From positions 1 to 6,620 of the forward strand of contig JAWXVF010000139.1 in assembly GCA_044425555.1 (NCBI GenBank): a stretch of DNA of 6,620 bases. The letters run 5' to 3'. The translations under genes and the position numbers were made by a program. Shown here piece by piece: positions 1 to 5,323 of this stretch (position 1 is its first letter; the number at the start of each line of letters is the position of its first letter). The DNA comes from JAWXVE01 sp044425555. Lineage in GTDB: Bacteria; Bacillota; Clostridia; Lachnospirales; Lachnospiraceae. Under the pieces are notes generated by a model. The model was not told where the DNA came from. It was given only the letters and a program-made list of their open reading frames with translations, and did no database searches.

Positions 1-221
1 AACACACATAGTGAAAAAAGCACTTACCAAAATAAGTATATACGCTATCATAGGGGTACTACGAAAAAACATAGCTATTGACATAGGAATAAGACTGATA
101 GCCACTAATACCACGTATTTATAAAGATTTTTGATATCTAATTTCTCTCCAAATACACCCGTCATGATACCACCACTAGTGTAAAATTTTTGTTCCAAAG
201 TTGATTAGATTTCATATTCAT
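1..221 (-). pseudogene. MFS efflux transporter remnant with internal deletion, cut by window edge
   Basis: The minus strand has an AGGAG ribosome site (225-229) before ATG codons at 221 and 215. The start at 215 has the better spacing and begins MKSNQLWNKNFTLVV, the usual N-terminus of macrolide-efflux-like major facilitator transporters. After 17 codons this frame stops at TGA (162-164). A second frame then runs open from about 180 to base 1. It reads GGIMTGVFGEKLDIKNLYKY followed by two hydrophobic stretches, which from knowledge of this family belongs well past the middle of a protein of about 400 residues. The simplest reading is an out-of-frame deletion of roughly 240 codons with its junction in the GTGGTGGT stretch at about 169-177. 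Membrane transport function is lost. The gene lies downstream of the TetR gene on the same strand and was probably its target. The rest of the 3' half is outside the window. Confidence 0.72.
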
Positions 222-240
222 TTTCTCCTTTTTCTTTCAT

Positions 241-257
241 ACATTTGGTTGGTATGT
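241..257. promoter_or_regulatory. Candidate TetR operator in front of the MFS remnant
   Basis: Read on the minus strand this is ACATACCAACCAAATGT. It matches 13 of 17 positions of the palindrome in the tetR promoter (ACATACTAACAGTATGT, bases 1015-1031 read on the minus strand), with identical outer half-site spacing. It lies 12 bases upstream of the MFS ribosome site. A repressor bound here would block expression of the transporter. I see no clear -35/-10 pair beside it. Confidence 0.5.
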
Positions 258-263
258 AAATTC

Positions 264-292
264 TTAAAAATAATCTGCTCTCATAGGAGCAG
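264..292 (-). terminator. Terminator-like hairpin after tetR
   Basis: CTGCTC (275-280) and GAGCAG (287-292) form a perfect 6-bp stem with a 6-base loop. On the minus strand the stem is followed by ATTATTTTT. It lies 45 bases past the tetR stop codon and upstream of the MFS remnant, so it could end or attenuate tetR transcription. The other strand also has a T-rich tail, but starting 3 bases out. Confidence 0.5.
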
Positions 293-336
293 TTCATTTT
301 TATGGTTTTTCTTAAATAATTTAAATATCTATATAC

Positions 337-975
337 TTACTCACAAGTAAAACTTTCTAGTTTCTTTATCATCTCATCATCAAATAGAAAAATGTGATAC
401 TGAGTCATCATTTCATTAATCATTTTACATTTATTTGCAATTCTACTTTTATCAGTTCCAAGCATTACTGGGTTTAGCCACGTATTTAAAAATAGCACTA
501 TCATTTCCGCCAGTTCATACGGTTTATCACAGATAATAGACCCATCCTCTACTCCTTGTTCTACGATAGGAAGCAAATAGTTTGGCACTACATGAAAAAA
601 AGAGCTTTTCATCTGCATGGCTAAAAATTTAGGGTTCTCCATAAGGTTTGGCATAATCTCCATAATATTGCTTGATGCTTCACTTCCTATATTTAGTCGA
701 ATAACCTCTCTTAATTTTTCTGCACCTGTTAAGGAAGTATTGTTTCGCATTTCTATAAAATATTCGCCATTAACTTCTCCCATTTTAGTGGCAACTGCAT
801 CAAAAATATCCTCTTTCGACTTAAAATGATGATAAATGGCACCTTTCGTTAGTCCCTCTAGTTCATTAATAATATCTTGAATACTTGTATTGTCATATCC
901 CTTTTCAAGAAAAAGTCTTTTGGATACTTCCAGTATTCGCTCAATGGTTTGTTCTGGATACTTATTTCTTGCCAT
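337..975 (-). CDS. TetR/AcrR-family transcriptional repressor
   Basis: This 212-residue protein has the standard TetR length. The N-terminal DNA-binding domain covers residues 9 to about 57: a first helix (TIERILEVSKRLFLEKGYDN), then the helix-turn-helix TSIQDIINELEGLTKGAIYHHF, followed by KSKEDIFDAV. The family signature is the GAIYHHFKSKEDIF stretch. The remaining 150 residues form the variable helical ligand-binding and dimerisation domain, whose ligand cannot be read from sequence. ATG at 975 is well supported by AAGGAG spaced 6-7 bases upstream. The gene lies upstream of a broken MFS drug-efflux-type gene on the same strand, and a shared palindromic motif occurs before both. This suggests an autoregulated repressor of the transporter, responding to a toxic compound. 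The DNA-binding domain appears intact, so it may still repress itself or other targets. Confidence 0.93.
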   Translation of the reverse strand: MARNKYPEQTIERILEVSKRLFLEKGYDNTSIQDIINELEGLTKGAIYHHFKSKEDIFDAVATKMGEVNGEYFIEMRNNTSLTGAEKLREVIRLNIGSEASSNIMEIMPNLMENPKFLAMQMKSSFFHVVPNYLLPIVEQGVEDGSIICDKPYELAEMIVLFLNTWLNPVMLGTDKSRIANKCKMINEMMTQYHIFLFDDEMIKKLESFTCE

Positions 976-1008
976 AGATTACTCCTTTTATCGTAGTTAT
1001 ATTTGCAC

Positions 1009-1038
1009 ACTTTAACATACTGTTAGTATGTTTGTCAA
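1009..1038 (-). promoter_or_regulatory. tetR promoter with embedded palindromic operator
   Basis: A consensus -35 box TTGACA is read on the minus strand at 1038-1033. A weak -10 is possible at TAAAGT (1014-1009, spacing 18) or TTAAAG (1015-1010, spacing 17). The spacer is almost exactly filled by a perfect 8-bp inverted repeat with a 3-base centre, AACATACT-GTT-AGTATGTT, at 1014-1032. A repressor there would directly block RNA polymerase, the usual arrangement for TetR autorepression. The -35 is seen directly; the choice of -10 is uncertain. Confidence 0.68.
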
Positions 1039-1058
1039 GAATGTAATTTATGCACACT

Positions 1059-1298
1059 TCATTTTTTCTTATAAAAATCTTGTGTCATGGTATACTTTGT
1101 TCCAAGTAATACAATTTTTTTAAGTCTTTGTCTTTTAATTGCTTTTGTGGTAGCTTCAGCTATATGAATAATTGGAATACCAATTCTTTCCGATATTTGT
1201 GGTACTACTTTATGCATGGTATTGGTACAGATTACAATATAGTCTGCACCTGCATTTTCAATATTTACAGCAATATCTGATGCAAGTAGTAAGTATAT
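1059..1298 (-). pseudogene. Aspartate/glutamate racemase family fragment
   Basis: An open minus-strand frame of 79 codons lies between an upstream TAG (1301-1299) and TGA (1061-1059). It contains ADYIVICTNTMHKV, then IGIPIIHIAEATTKAI and KKIVLLGTKYTMTQDFY. This is the central part of the aspartate racemase family (about 230 residues), including the first catalytic cysteine in CTNTMH. The N-terminal quarter and the C-terminal half, with the second catalytic cysteine, are missing. There is no plausible start codon or ribosome site at its beginning. It therefore cannot make an active racemase, which would interconvert D- and L-forms of an acidic amino acid in the cytoplasm. Its left end directly abuts the tetR promoter and its right end abuts another coding remnant, so both ends look like rearrangement joints. 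Confidence 0.8.
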
Positions 1299-1556
1299 CT
1301 ACTGATGGGTTCCTCTTAGACCATAAAAAAACACTGAATTATAATAGGAATTGCTATGTTTTCATTTATCACCATAATGCGAACCACCTTGAACTATCAT
1401 CATTGTGTCATTTTCAATTTTGTAAACCAAACGATTGCAATTATTGCGTTTGTCTTAACGAATCAGAAAAAGAAATATACTTTGATACAATTGTATGATA
1501 CAATAAATCTATTAGAATTAATACAACACATCGAAAATAACTTTAATAATATGTAA
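1298..1556 (+). pseudogene. Frameshifted 3' coding remnant, function unknown
   Basis: From 1298 a plus-strand frame reads TDGFLLDHKKTLNY, a Cys-rich stretch CHFQFCKPNDCNYCVC, and EKEIYFDTIV before TGA at 1496-1498. A one-base shift near 1486-1497, inside the near-repeat TGATACAAT...TGATACAAT, restores a frame reading YDTINLLELIQHIENNFNNM and ending at TAA (1554-1556). Joined, the two parts look like one natural C-terminal segment of about 86 residues with normal Firmicute composition and no good start codon. This is inference from how the frames read; no family was recognised. The stop lies 34 bases before the ATG of the next gene, so the two were probably once co-transcribed. The left end meets the racemase fragment. 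It could instead be non-coding DNA that is open by chance. Confidence 0.35.
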
Positions 1557-1590
1557 TAACGAGTATTTGCGTAACGGACAAGGAGACTTT

Positions 1591-1917
1591 ATGGATGGTT
1601 TACAAATCCTTATAGATAATATATCAGCTTCTAATAATAGTTTTGTGTATTATCTACAAGAAAAAGAATTATTTGAAATTGAGCATTTTAATACTATGTG
1701 CGAAGCTATTATACTAGTTGACGAAGAACTTAGTTTTAAAGAGCGTGGAGGAATCACAGGTGATGTTCATTCTCTTACTACGAAAATATTATATCACCTT
1801 TTAAATCATTTTAATCCTGACAACTTATATTCCATCAAAAATTTACCCACCAATTTTCAGGAGTATCTTAACAAATTGGATGAAATTGTTTATGATTTTC
1901 TTTATTATTCATTATAA
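1591..1917 (+). CDS. Small acidic protein of unknown function; immunity-protein-like context
   Basis: The chosen start is ATG at 1591 because AAGGAG (1580-1585) lies five bases upstream. The frame is also open upstream to a TTG at 1567, but that start lacks a ribosome site. The 108-residue product begins MDGLQILIDNISASNNSF. It has no signal peptide or membrane segment and reads as mostly helical and acidic, with Asn/Leu-rich C-terminal segments (residues about 70-85, YHLLNHFNPDNLYSIKNLP). No family was recognised. Its size, acidity and position just after a headless, Cys-containing coding remnant recall the immunity genes that follow toxin C-termini in polymorphic toxin loci, but this is only an inference from layout. 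A weak promoter-like pair, TTGTAT (1491-1496) and TAGAAT (1513-1518) with 16-base spacing, lies upstream. The last 50 bases overlap the convergent membrane-protein gene. Confidence 0.7.
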   Translation: MDGLQILIDNISASNNSFVYYLQEKELFEIEHFNTMCEAIILVDEELSFKERGGITGDVHSLTTKILYHLLNHFNPDNLYSIKNLPTNFQEYLNKLDEIVYDFLYYSL

Positions 1918-2173
1918 GTAGCGAATAAGGTGTGGGATTAACGTGCATAAATTCACCATGCATAATAATGAGCAATAGAATTGGTGACATCATTCCTACT
2001 GCTCCACCAATCACCTTATTGAAAGCAAGCAACCCACTACCTACCCACAAAAGCATCATCGTAATGAAAAGTAGCAATGGTATACGAGGTGCATATAAAA
2101 CACCAATCAAAAATGTTCCAATAATTGCAGGAACAAATAGAACTATTTTTAATAATATCTTGATCGTATTCAT
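1868..2173 (-). CDS. Small three-helix membrane protein, probably C-terminally truncated
   Basis: The 101-residue frame begins MNTIKILLKIVLF. It has three hydrophobic segments at about residues 5-27, 31-50 and 53-71, so it would be an integral cytoplasmic-membrane protein. A GGAG motif about 11 bases upstream of the ATG at 2173 is a spaced-out but possible ribosome site. The last 17 residues or so (LLIMNNKENHKQFHPIC) are hydrophilic and are read from the antisense strand of the neighbouring 3' end. This suggests the original C-terminus was lost at a joint near 1918-1940 and replaced by whatever frame lay beyond. No family was recognised. It is downstream of the lipoprotein genes on the same strand, but the 142-base gap holds a 6-bp hairpin (CTACAT 2223-2228 with ATGTAG 2238-2243), so co-transcription is uncertain. 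Confidence 0.55.
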   Translation of the reverse strand: MNTIKILLKIVLFVPAIIGTFLIGVLYAPRIPLLLFITMMLLWVGSGLLAFNKVIGGAVGMMSPILLLIIMHGEFMHVNPTPYSLLIMNNKENHKQFHPIC

Positions 2174-2315
2174 TTTTCAACTTTCTCCAATCATTTATAA
2201 AATTTTATCAATAAGTAGATAACTACATATCCCGTTAATGTAGGTTTCGTACTCTCTTATGTAAACAAGAATGCTTAAAACGATATGATGTCCTTTCTTC
2301 CATTTAGATATTTTT

Positions 2316-2657
2316 TTAATCCTTTAACGTGCATATATACCATTCACCATCAAGTAAAACAGCTATTCCACCCTCAACCTTTACATATGGCATTTCCAGT
2401 TCTCTATTAAAATTTGTTTCTCCATTATGTTCTGGAAAAGTATCTGTATAGGAATCTGTATAGCCAATGATAGCACCATCATCAATTTCTATAGACGATG
2501 GCGTAACAGGTAAAAGATAAATTAAATTATCTACCATAATTGCAGCAGGATAGTCTACCTCTACACTTGTATAATCTGTTTCTACACTTGTTTTGCTACA
2601 CCCAACCAGTGCAACCATGAGTACTAACATTAAAGTCAAATTACGTATCTTATTCAT
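2316..2657 (-). CDS. Small secreted lipoprotein of unknown function
   Basis: This 113-residue protein starts with MNKIRN and a hydrophobic stretch ending in the lipobox LVGC, with Cys20 as the predicted lipidation site. The mature protein of about 94 residues would be anchored on the outer face of the membrane. It is acidic and beta-rich in appearance, with a distinctive centre DDGAIIGYTDSYTDTFPEHN and an ending GIAVLLDGEWYIC. From memory, similar short lipoproteins with a GYTDSYTDTFP-like motif occur in Lachnospiraceae, but no function is known to me. GGAGG seven bases before the ATG supports the start. It follows the large lipoprotein gene after 73 bases on the same strand without a convincing terminator, so the pair is probably an operon. 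Confidence 0.85.
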   Translation of the reverse strand: MNKIRNLTLMLVLMVALVGCSKTSVETDYTSVEVDYPAAIMVDNLIYLLPVTPSSIEIDDGAIIGYTDSYTDTFPEHNGETNFNRELEMPYVKVEGGIAVLLDGEWYICTLKD

Positions 2658-2730
2658 TTAAATTCCTCCACGTTTTTTATAAAGTTGTATACTGCGAATC
2701 TATTCTTCTTTGGTTTTTCCTCCAATTTTT

Positions 2731-4791
2731 TTACAAATCACAACCCTTGAAGGCTAGTTCATCTACTATGGTATTAGGATTCCGCAAAATAACTTCCGTT
2801 AAATTATCACAATCCTCAAAAGCTAACCCCTCTATATAAGTAACAGATTCTGGTATTTCAATTGTGCTTAGTTTCACACAATTATTAAATGTATCCTCAT
2901 TAATTCTAGTTAATGAATTAGACAAGGTTACTTGTTCTAGCTCTCTGCAACTACCAAACGCATTTCTCCCAATCACGGTTACACTATCAGGAATTACTAA
3001 GGTTTTCAGAGATTTTGCACTTGAAAATGCAGTTTTACCGATGGTTTTTAGACTACTTGGCAGGTTTAATTCTTTTAGTGACCAACTGCCATTAAATGCT
3101 AAATCGCCAATGGTTTCCACTGAATTTCCAAAATGTAGCACTTCCATTTGCGTACAATAAGCAAATCCATATTGTTTAATTTCCGTTACAGAATCAGAGA
3201 TAGTCACTTCTTTTAAGGAAGTTTGCATAAAAGCACTATCTCCCACTATTTTTAGAGTATCAGACAACACCACACTCTCAATGTGTTCGTTTCCTTTAAA
3301 GGCTTCCTTTCCAATGATTTCAACACCCTCTGGAATGATTATGTGACTATCCTCCCCTACATAACCTATAAGGGTTGTACCTCTCATAACAAAGCCATCT
3401 TCTGTTGTAACTTCCTCAACTTCTTGAAGAGATTCATCCCCATTATCCCAAGAGTTATCCCACTCAATTTGCCTCTCTAATAATTGGAACGTAAAAGGAC
3501 TATAGGAAACTTCATAATACTCCATAATAGTTTGAAAAACGGTATTAATTATTTGGATATCCTCGTTTTTTAATGAGTGATACACTTCTAATGTAAATTG
3601 ATACTGCTGCGTATTTCCAAGAGTAATCCACGTTGTATTGGGATAAATCTCCTCCGTTTCATGGGAAATCCCTACCATTAAATCTTCTCCTGCAACATGA
3701 TATTTGTAAACAGTAAAATCTTTTTCATTTACAGTAACCCTTTCACTAGTAAGTTCTTGGGGATTATCACTTCTCAAGTCGAAAGAATCACATTCTACTT
3801 CTAGATAAAATTTTTCCTGTTCATCTGTTAATTTTAATGGTAAATACCCTTTACTCTCCATAGATAATTGCATGTTATAATGTTCCGGGGAAAGTGCCTC
3901 TTGGAAATAACTAAGATCATAATAGGAACTAAAGGAAACAGATTTAAAACTTCTCAGTCCTTGCTCGTTTATATGGGATAACTCTTCGTGATACGCAAAT
4001 GAATCTACTATTTTCGTAATTTCAGCACTTGTATCAAAGGTTTCCAAATTGGTAAGTCCGTCAAAAACCACAGCATAAAATTCATCTAGCTTATCTTCAT
4101 AAGGTACAATAAATATTTCCGTTTGCAGTAAATGTAACCCCTCTAAGTCATATTCTTCCCTGTAACTTTCTTCCACACTTGATACATCAAGGGTAATGAT
4201 TGTATGTTTGCAGTCTAGGTTATTAATCTTCCTATCTTGTGTAGTAATCTGAAAAAACTTTGCTACTTCTTCTATGACAAATTTTATTTGCTCTTCCCGC
4301 GTTAATTGTAACGCTTCTGTTACTTGTAACGCTTCTGTTACTTGTAACGCTTCATCTAGATCGTCTAATACCATCGCAACTGGCATAATATAACGATACA
4401 AAACATACGTGTAATCATAGGACTGTTCCATTATAGAATTTCTATCTTCTTCCGTATCAGATCCAATAATAAATAGCTTCACCATATCATCAATTACATT
4501 ATGATAATCCGTATCTGGATTACTCGTGCATAGGAGTAAATTCTCATAATCAGACTCTACACTAAAACCATATTCTGTAAAAAGTCTGTTTTCGGCTATT
4601 TCTATCGGTGTGATTTGCTCCTGTAATAAATTGGTGGCATCACTACTCGTATTAGTAATGGAAGATACACTTTGTGATACGGAAGGTTCTTGCTCTGTTC
4701 GCGTTGTATCCTCTTTGGTATTACAACCTACTAACACACTAGCTGCAATTAATGTAACAGTAATCAATTTTAAAATATATTTATTGTTCAT
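2731..4791 (-). CDS. BspA-type leucine-rich-repeat surface lipoprotein
   Basis: This 686-residue protein has a signal peptide ending in VLVGC, with Cys23 as the lipidation site. A Thr/Ser/Glu-rich linker follows (about residues 24-60). Residues about 60-470 form a large acidic region that I cannot assign. Residues about 484-686 contain about nine tandem repeats of 23 residues with the pattern xSVTxIGxxAFxxCxxLxxVxIP, the LRR_5/BspA type of leucine-rich repeat. Such domains form solenoids on the cell surface and in known cases bind host or other cell-surface partners; the ligand here is unknown. Repeat 2 is one residue short, and the last repeat breaks off after AFKGCDL, a normal ending. ATG at 4791 has AAAGG seven bases upstream. 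Residues about 149-166 hold an in-frame tandem repeat (EALQVT three times, the third being EALQLT). The leader carries a 26-bp duplication. The small lipoprotein gene follows in a likely operon. Confidence 0.92.
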   Translation of the reverse strand: MNNKYILKLITVTLIAASVLVGCNTKEDTTRTEQEPSVSQSVSSITNTSSDATNLLQEQITPIEIAENRLFTEYGFSVESDYENLLLCTSNPDTDYHNVIDDMVKLFIIGSDTEEDRNSIMEQSYDYTYVLYRYIMPVAMVLDDLDEALQVTEALQVTEALQLTREEQIKFVIEEVAKFFQITTQDRKINNLDCKHTIITLDVSSVEESYREEYDLEGLHLLQTEIFIVPYEDKLDEFYAVVFDGLTNLETFDTSAEITKIVDSFAYHEELSHINEQGLRSFKSVSFSSYYDLSYFQEALSPEHYNMQLSMESKGYLPLKLTDEQEKFYLEVECDSFDLRSDNPQELTSERVTVNEKDFTVYKYHVAGEDLMVGISHETEEIYPNTTWITLGNTQQYQFTLEVYHSLKNEDIQIINTVFQTIMEYYEVSYSPFTFQLLERQIEWDNSWDNGDESLQEVEEVTTEDGFVMRGTTLIGYVGEDSHIIIPEGVEIIGKEAFKGNEHIESVVLSDTLKIVGDSAFMQTSLKEVTISDSVTEIKQYGFAYCTQMEVLHFGNSVETIGDLAFNGSWSLKELNLPSSLKTIGKTAFSSAKSLKTLVIPDSVTVIGRNAFGSCRELEQVTLSNSLTRINEDTFNNCVKLSTIEIPESVTYIEGLAFEDCDNLTEVILRNPNTIVDELAFKGCDL
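4309..4353 (-). repeat. 18-bp in-frame tandem repeat within the LRR lipoprotein gene
   Basis: The plus-strand unit TAACGCTTCTGTTACTTG occurs perfectly at 4309-4326 and 4327-4344, and partly at 4345-4353. A related half-unit precedes it. Read on the coding strand it gives EALQVT-EALQVT-EALQLT, adding six residues per unit in a predicted helix. The perfect identity suggests recent replication slippage. Confidence 0.9.
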
Positions 4792-4793
4792 TT

Positions 4794-4845
4794 TATGACC
4801 TTTCTTAAGGTTGGTATTGTATGACCTTTCTTAAGGTTGGTATTG
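4794..4845 (-). repeat. Perfect 26-bp tandem duplication in the LRR lipoprotein leader
   Basis: Bases 4794-4819 and 4820-4845 are identical 26-bp units directly upstream of the start codon. Each contains the coding-strand ribosome-site segment AAGAAAGGTCATA, a small hairpin (ACCTT/AAGGT with a 4-base loop, 4798-4811 and 4824-4837) that includes the AAGG, and a TACAAT box that straddles the unit's upstream edge. Only the copy next to the gene has proper spacing to the ATG, and only the distal TACAAT has a -35 partner. Confidence 0.92.
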
Positions 4846-4870
4846 TATTTTCTTTGTCTATATACATCAA
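4842..4870 (-). promoter_or_regulatory. Promoter of the LRR lipoprotein operon
   Basis: The minus strand has TTGATG (4870-4865), a 17-base spacer, and TACAAT (4847-4842), a good match to a housekeeping sigma-A promoter. Transcription would start near 4835, giving a leader of about 45 nt that contains most of both duplicated units. A second TACAAT at 4821-4816 has no -35 at the right distance. Confidence 0.6.
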
Positions 4871-4999
4871 CATATCACAAATTTCTTACTTCTTTCTTAA
4901 GAGTTCCTTAATTGGCAACTGGAATATATCAAAATAATAGATTGAGGATAAAACTTCTCCATATAAAATATTTCGATACAACAAAGTCACACAGAACAC

Positions 5000-5028
5000 T
5001 TGTTCTTGTTTCGTTTTTTTGATATACT
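5000..5028 (+). promoter_or_regulatory. Promoter of the toxin-like peptide RNA
   Basis: TTGTTC (5000-5005), a 17-base T-rich spacer, and TATACT (5023-5028) form a strong sigma-A-type promoter. Six to seven bases on, transcription would begin at about 5035, the first base of repeat block GGTGCTACCA. The preceding stretch 4871-4999 shows no gene or other structure that I can support. Confidence 0.65.
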
Positions 5029-5061
5029 GAATTAGGTGCTACCATAACGGTAGGCGGTTAG

Positions 5062-5103
5062 CCCTCTAGTACATATCCTTGTGATAAATACTACGAAAGA
5101 GGG
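5062..5103 (+). promoter_or_regulatory. Leader hairpin hiding the toxin ribosome site
   Basis: CCCTCT (5062-5067) is perfectly complementary to AGAGGG (5098-5103), which is the core of the peptide's Shine-Dalgarno sequence. AGTA (5068-5071) can extend the stem with TACT (5089-5092) across a 5-base bulge. Folded, the ribosome site would be blocked. Sequestered Shine-Dalgarno sequences are typical of type I toxin mRNAs. CCCT also belongs to block B, so pairing of block B elsewhere would free the site. Confidence 0.6.
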
Positions 5104-5111
5104 TGATGCCA

Positions 5112-5204
5112 ATGTTAACAATAGAGAATCTAATTACTGTGCTAAGTTTCGGCTTAACATGTTTTGGTCTTGGTTATACATTAGGAAAAAACACAAAAAA
5201 ATAA
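5112..5204 (+). CDS. 30-residue hydrophobic peptide, candidate type I (holin-like) toxin
   Basis: ATG at 5112 is preceded by AGAGGGTGAT (5098-5107), an excellent match to the 16S rRNA tail. The peptide begins MLTIENLITVLSFGLTCFGL and ends GKNTKK: one membrane-spanning segment of about 20 residues followed by a lysine-rich tail. This layout, with an E-x-L...SFG core, matches the small membrane toxins of TxpA/BsrG/holin-like type I systems, which damage the membrane when over-produced. Assignment to a named family is inference. Supporting context is a strong promoter at 5000-5028, a ribosome site that can be sequestered, a bidirectional terminator touching the stop codon, and a convergent promoter that would make an overlapping antisense RNA. 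It is shorter than most annotated genes and would usually be missed. The alternative is a small membrane protein that is not toxic. Confidence 0.7.
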   Translation: MLTIENLITVLSFGLTCFGLGYTLGKNTKK

Positions 5205-5318
5205 TCGCCCCAGCCTAAGAAACTAAGCGATTATCTTTTCATCAATTTATTTCAGGGCTAACCACACAACATACAAGTAAACATTCTAATATGTTGCTTG
5301 TATTGGTAGCACCATTTC
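5195..5318 (-). ncRNA. Candidate antisense antitoxin RNA
   Basis: This is a predicted convergent transcript of about 125 nt on the minus strand. It starts near 5318 from the promoter at 5355-5324 and ends at the shared terminator, where the minus strand has a long T-tract (TTATTTTTTT). It would contain block A, a two-part hairpin (5303-5271), block B, and the terminator stem. Its 3' 40-50 nt would be fully complementary to the 3' end of the toxin-like mRNA, the overlap used by TxpA/RatA- and BsrG/SR4-type pairs. No convincing ORF lies within it. Both ends are predictions. Confidence 0.5.
5201..5239. terminator. Bidirectional terminator between toxin-like gene and antisense RNA
   Basis: ATAATCGC (5201-5208) pairs perfectly with GCGATTAT (5227-5234) around an 18-base loop. 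The plus strand continues CTTTTC, a weak tail. The minus strand continues with seven T's and more T-rich sequence, a strong tail. The stem overlaps the peptide's TAA stop (5202-5204). The weaker plus-strand tail means some toxin transcripts could read on to the B' and A' blocks. Confidence 0.72.
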
Positions 5319-5323
5319 TACTT

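Larger units (their letters stand above)
5035..5313. repeat. Nested two-block inverted repeat around the toxin-like locus
   Basis: Block A, GGTGCTACCA (5035-5044), is the exact reverse complement of TGGTAGCACC (5304-5313). Block B, GGTTAGCCCT (5056-5065), is the exact reverse complement of AGGGCTAACC (5254-5263). The order A-B-...-B'-A' is properly nested. The A-B gap is 11 bases. The B'-A' gap is 40 bases and is mostly filled by a hairpin (ATACAAG 5271-5277 with CTTGTAT 5297-5303, inner AACAT/ATGTT). As a result, transcripts entering from either side start with the same A and B sequences. Confidence 0.88.

Noticed and set aside
617..829. 70-codon plus-strand frame opposite tetR
   Set aside because: It lies wholly inside the well-supported TetR gene on the other strand and has no ribosome site or family features.
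1172..1300. Plus-strand frame over the racemase fragment
   Set aside because: This part is the antisense of a recognisable racemase sequence. Only the continuation after 1298 was kept as a possible remnant.
1932..2222. 96-codon plus-strand frame opposite the membrane protein gene
   Set aside because: It has no ribosome site and is the shadow of a frame with clear transmembrane segments on the minus strand.
1938..2335. Repeated TTAACGTGCATA at 1938-1949 and 2324-2335
   Set aside because: This is a 12-base match in AT-rich DNA, read in different frames of two unrelated genes with no shared flanks; probably chance.
2864..3480. Two plus-strand frames (98 and 65 codons) inside the LRR lipoprotein gene
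   Set aside because: They are antisense to repetitive LRR coding sequence; openness there is expected from the 69-base periodicity.
3000..3650. Periodic sequence that might suggest a CRISPR-like array
   Set aside because: The period is 69 bases without spacers and follows the 23-residue protein repeats; the units differ in sequence as coding repeats do.
4610..4798. 62-codon plus-strand frame at the start of the LRR lipoprotein gene
   Set aside because: It is antisense to the signal peptide and linker, with no ribosome site.
5035..5313. Blocks A/A' as terminal inverted repeats of a small transposable element
   Set aside because: The similarity extends to the promoter -10 boxes on both sides, there is no flanking target duplication, and the spacing between A and B differs on the two sides. 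An RNA or promoter role fits better.
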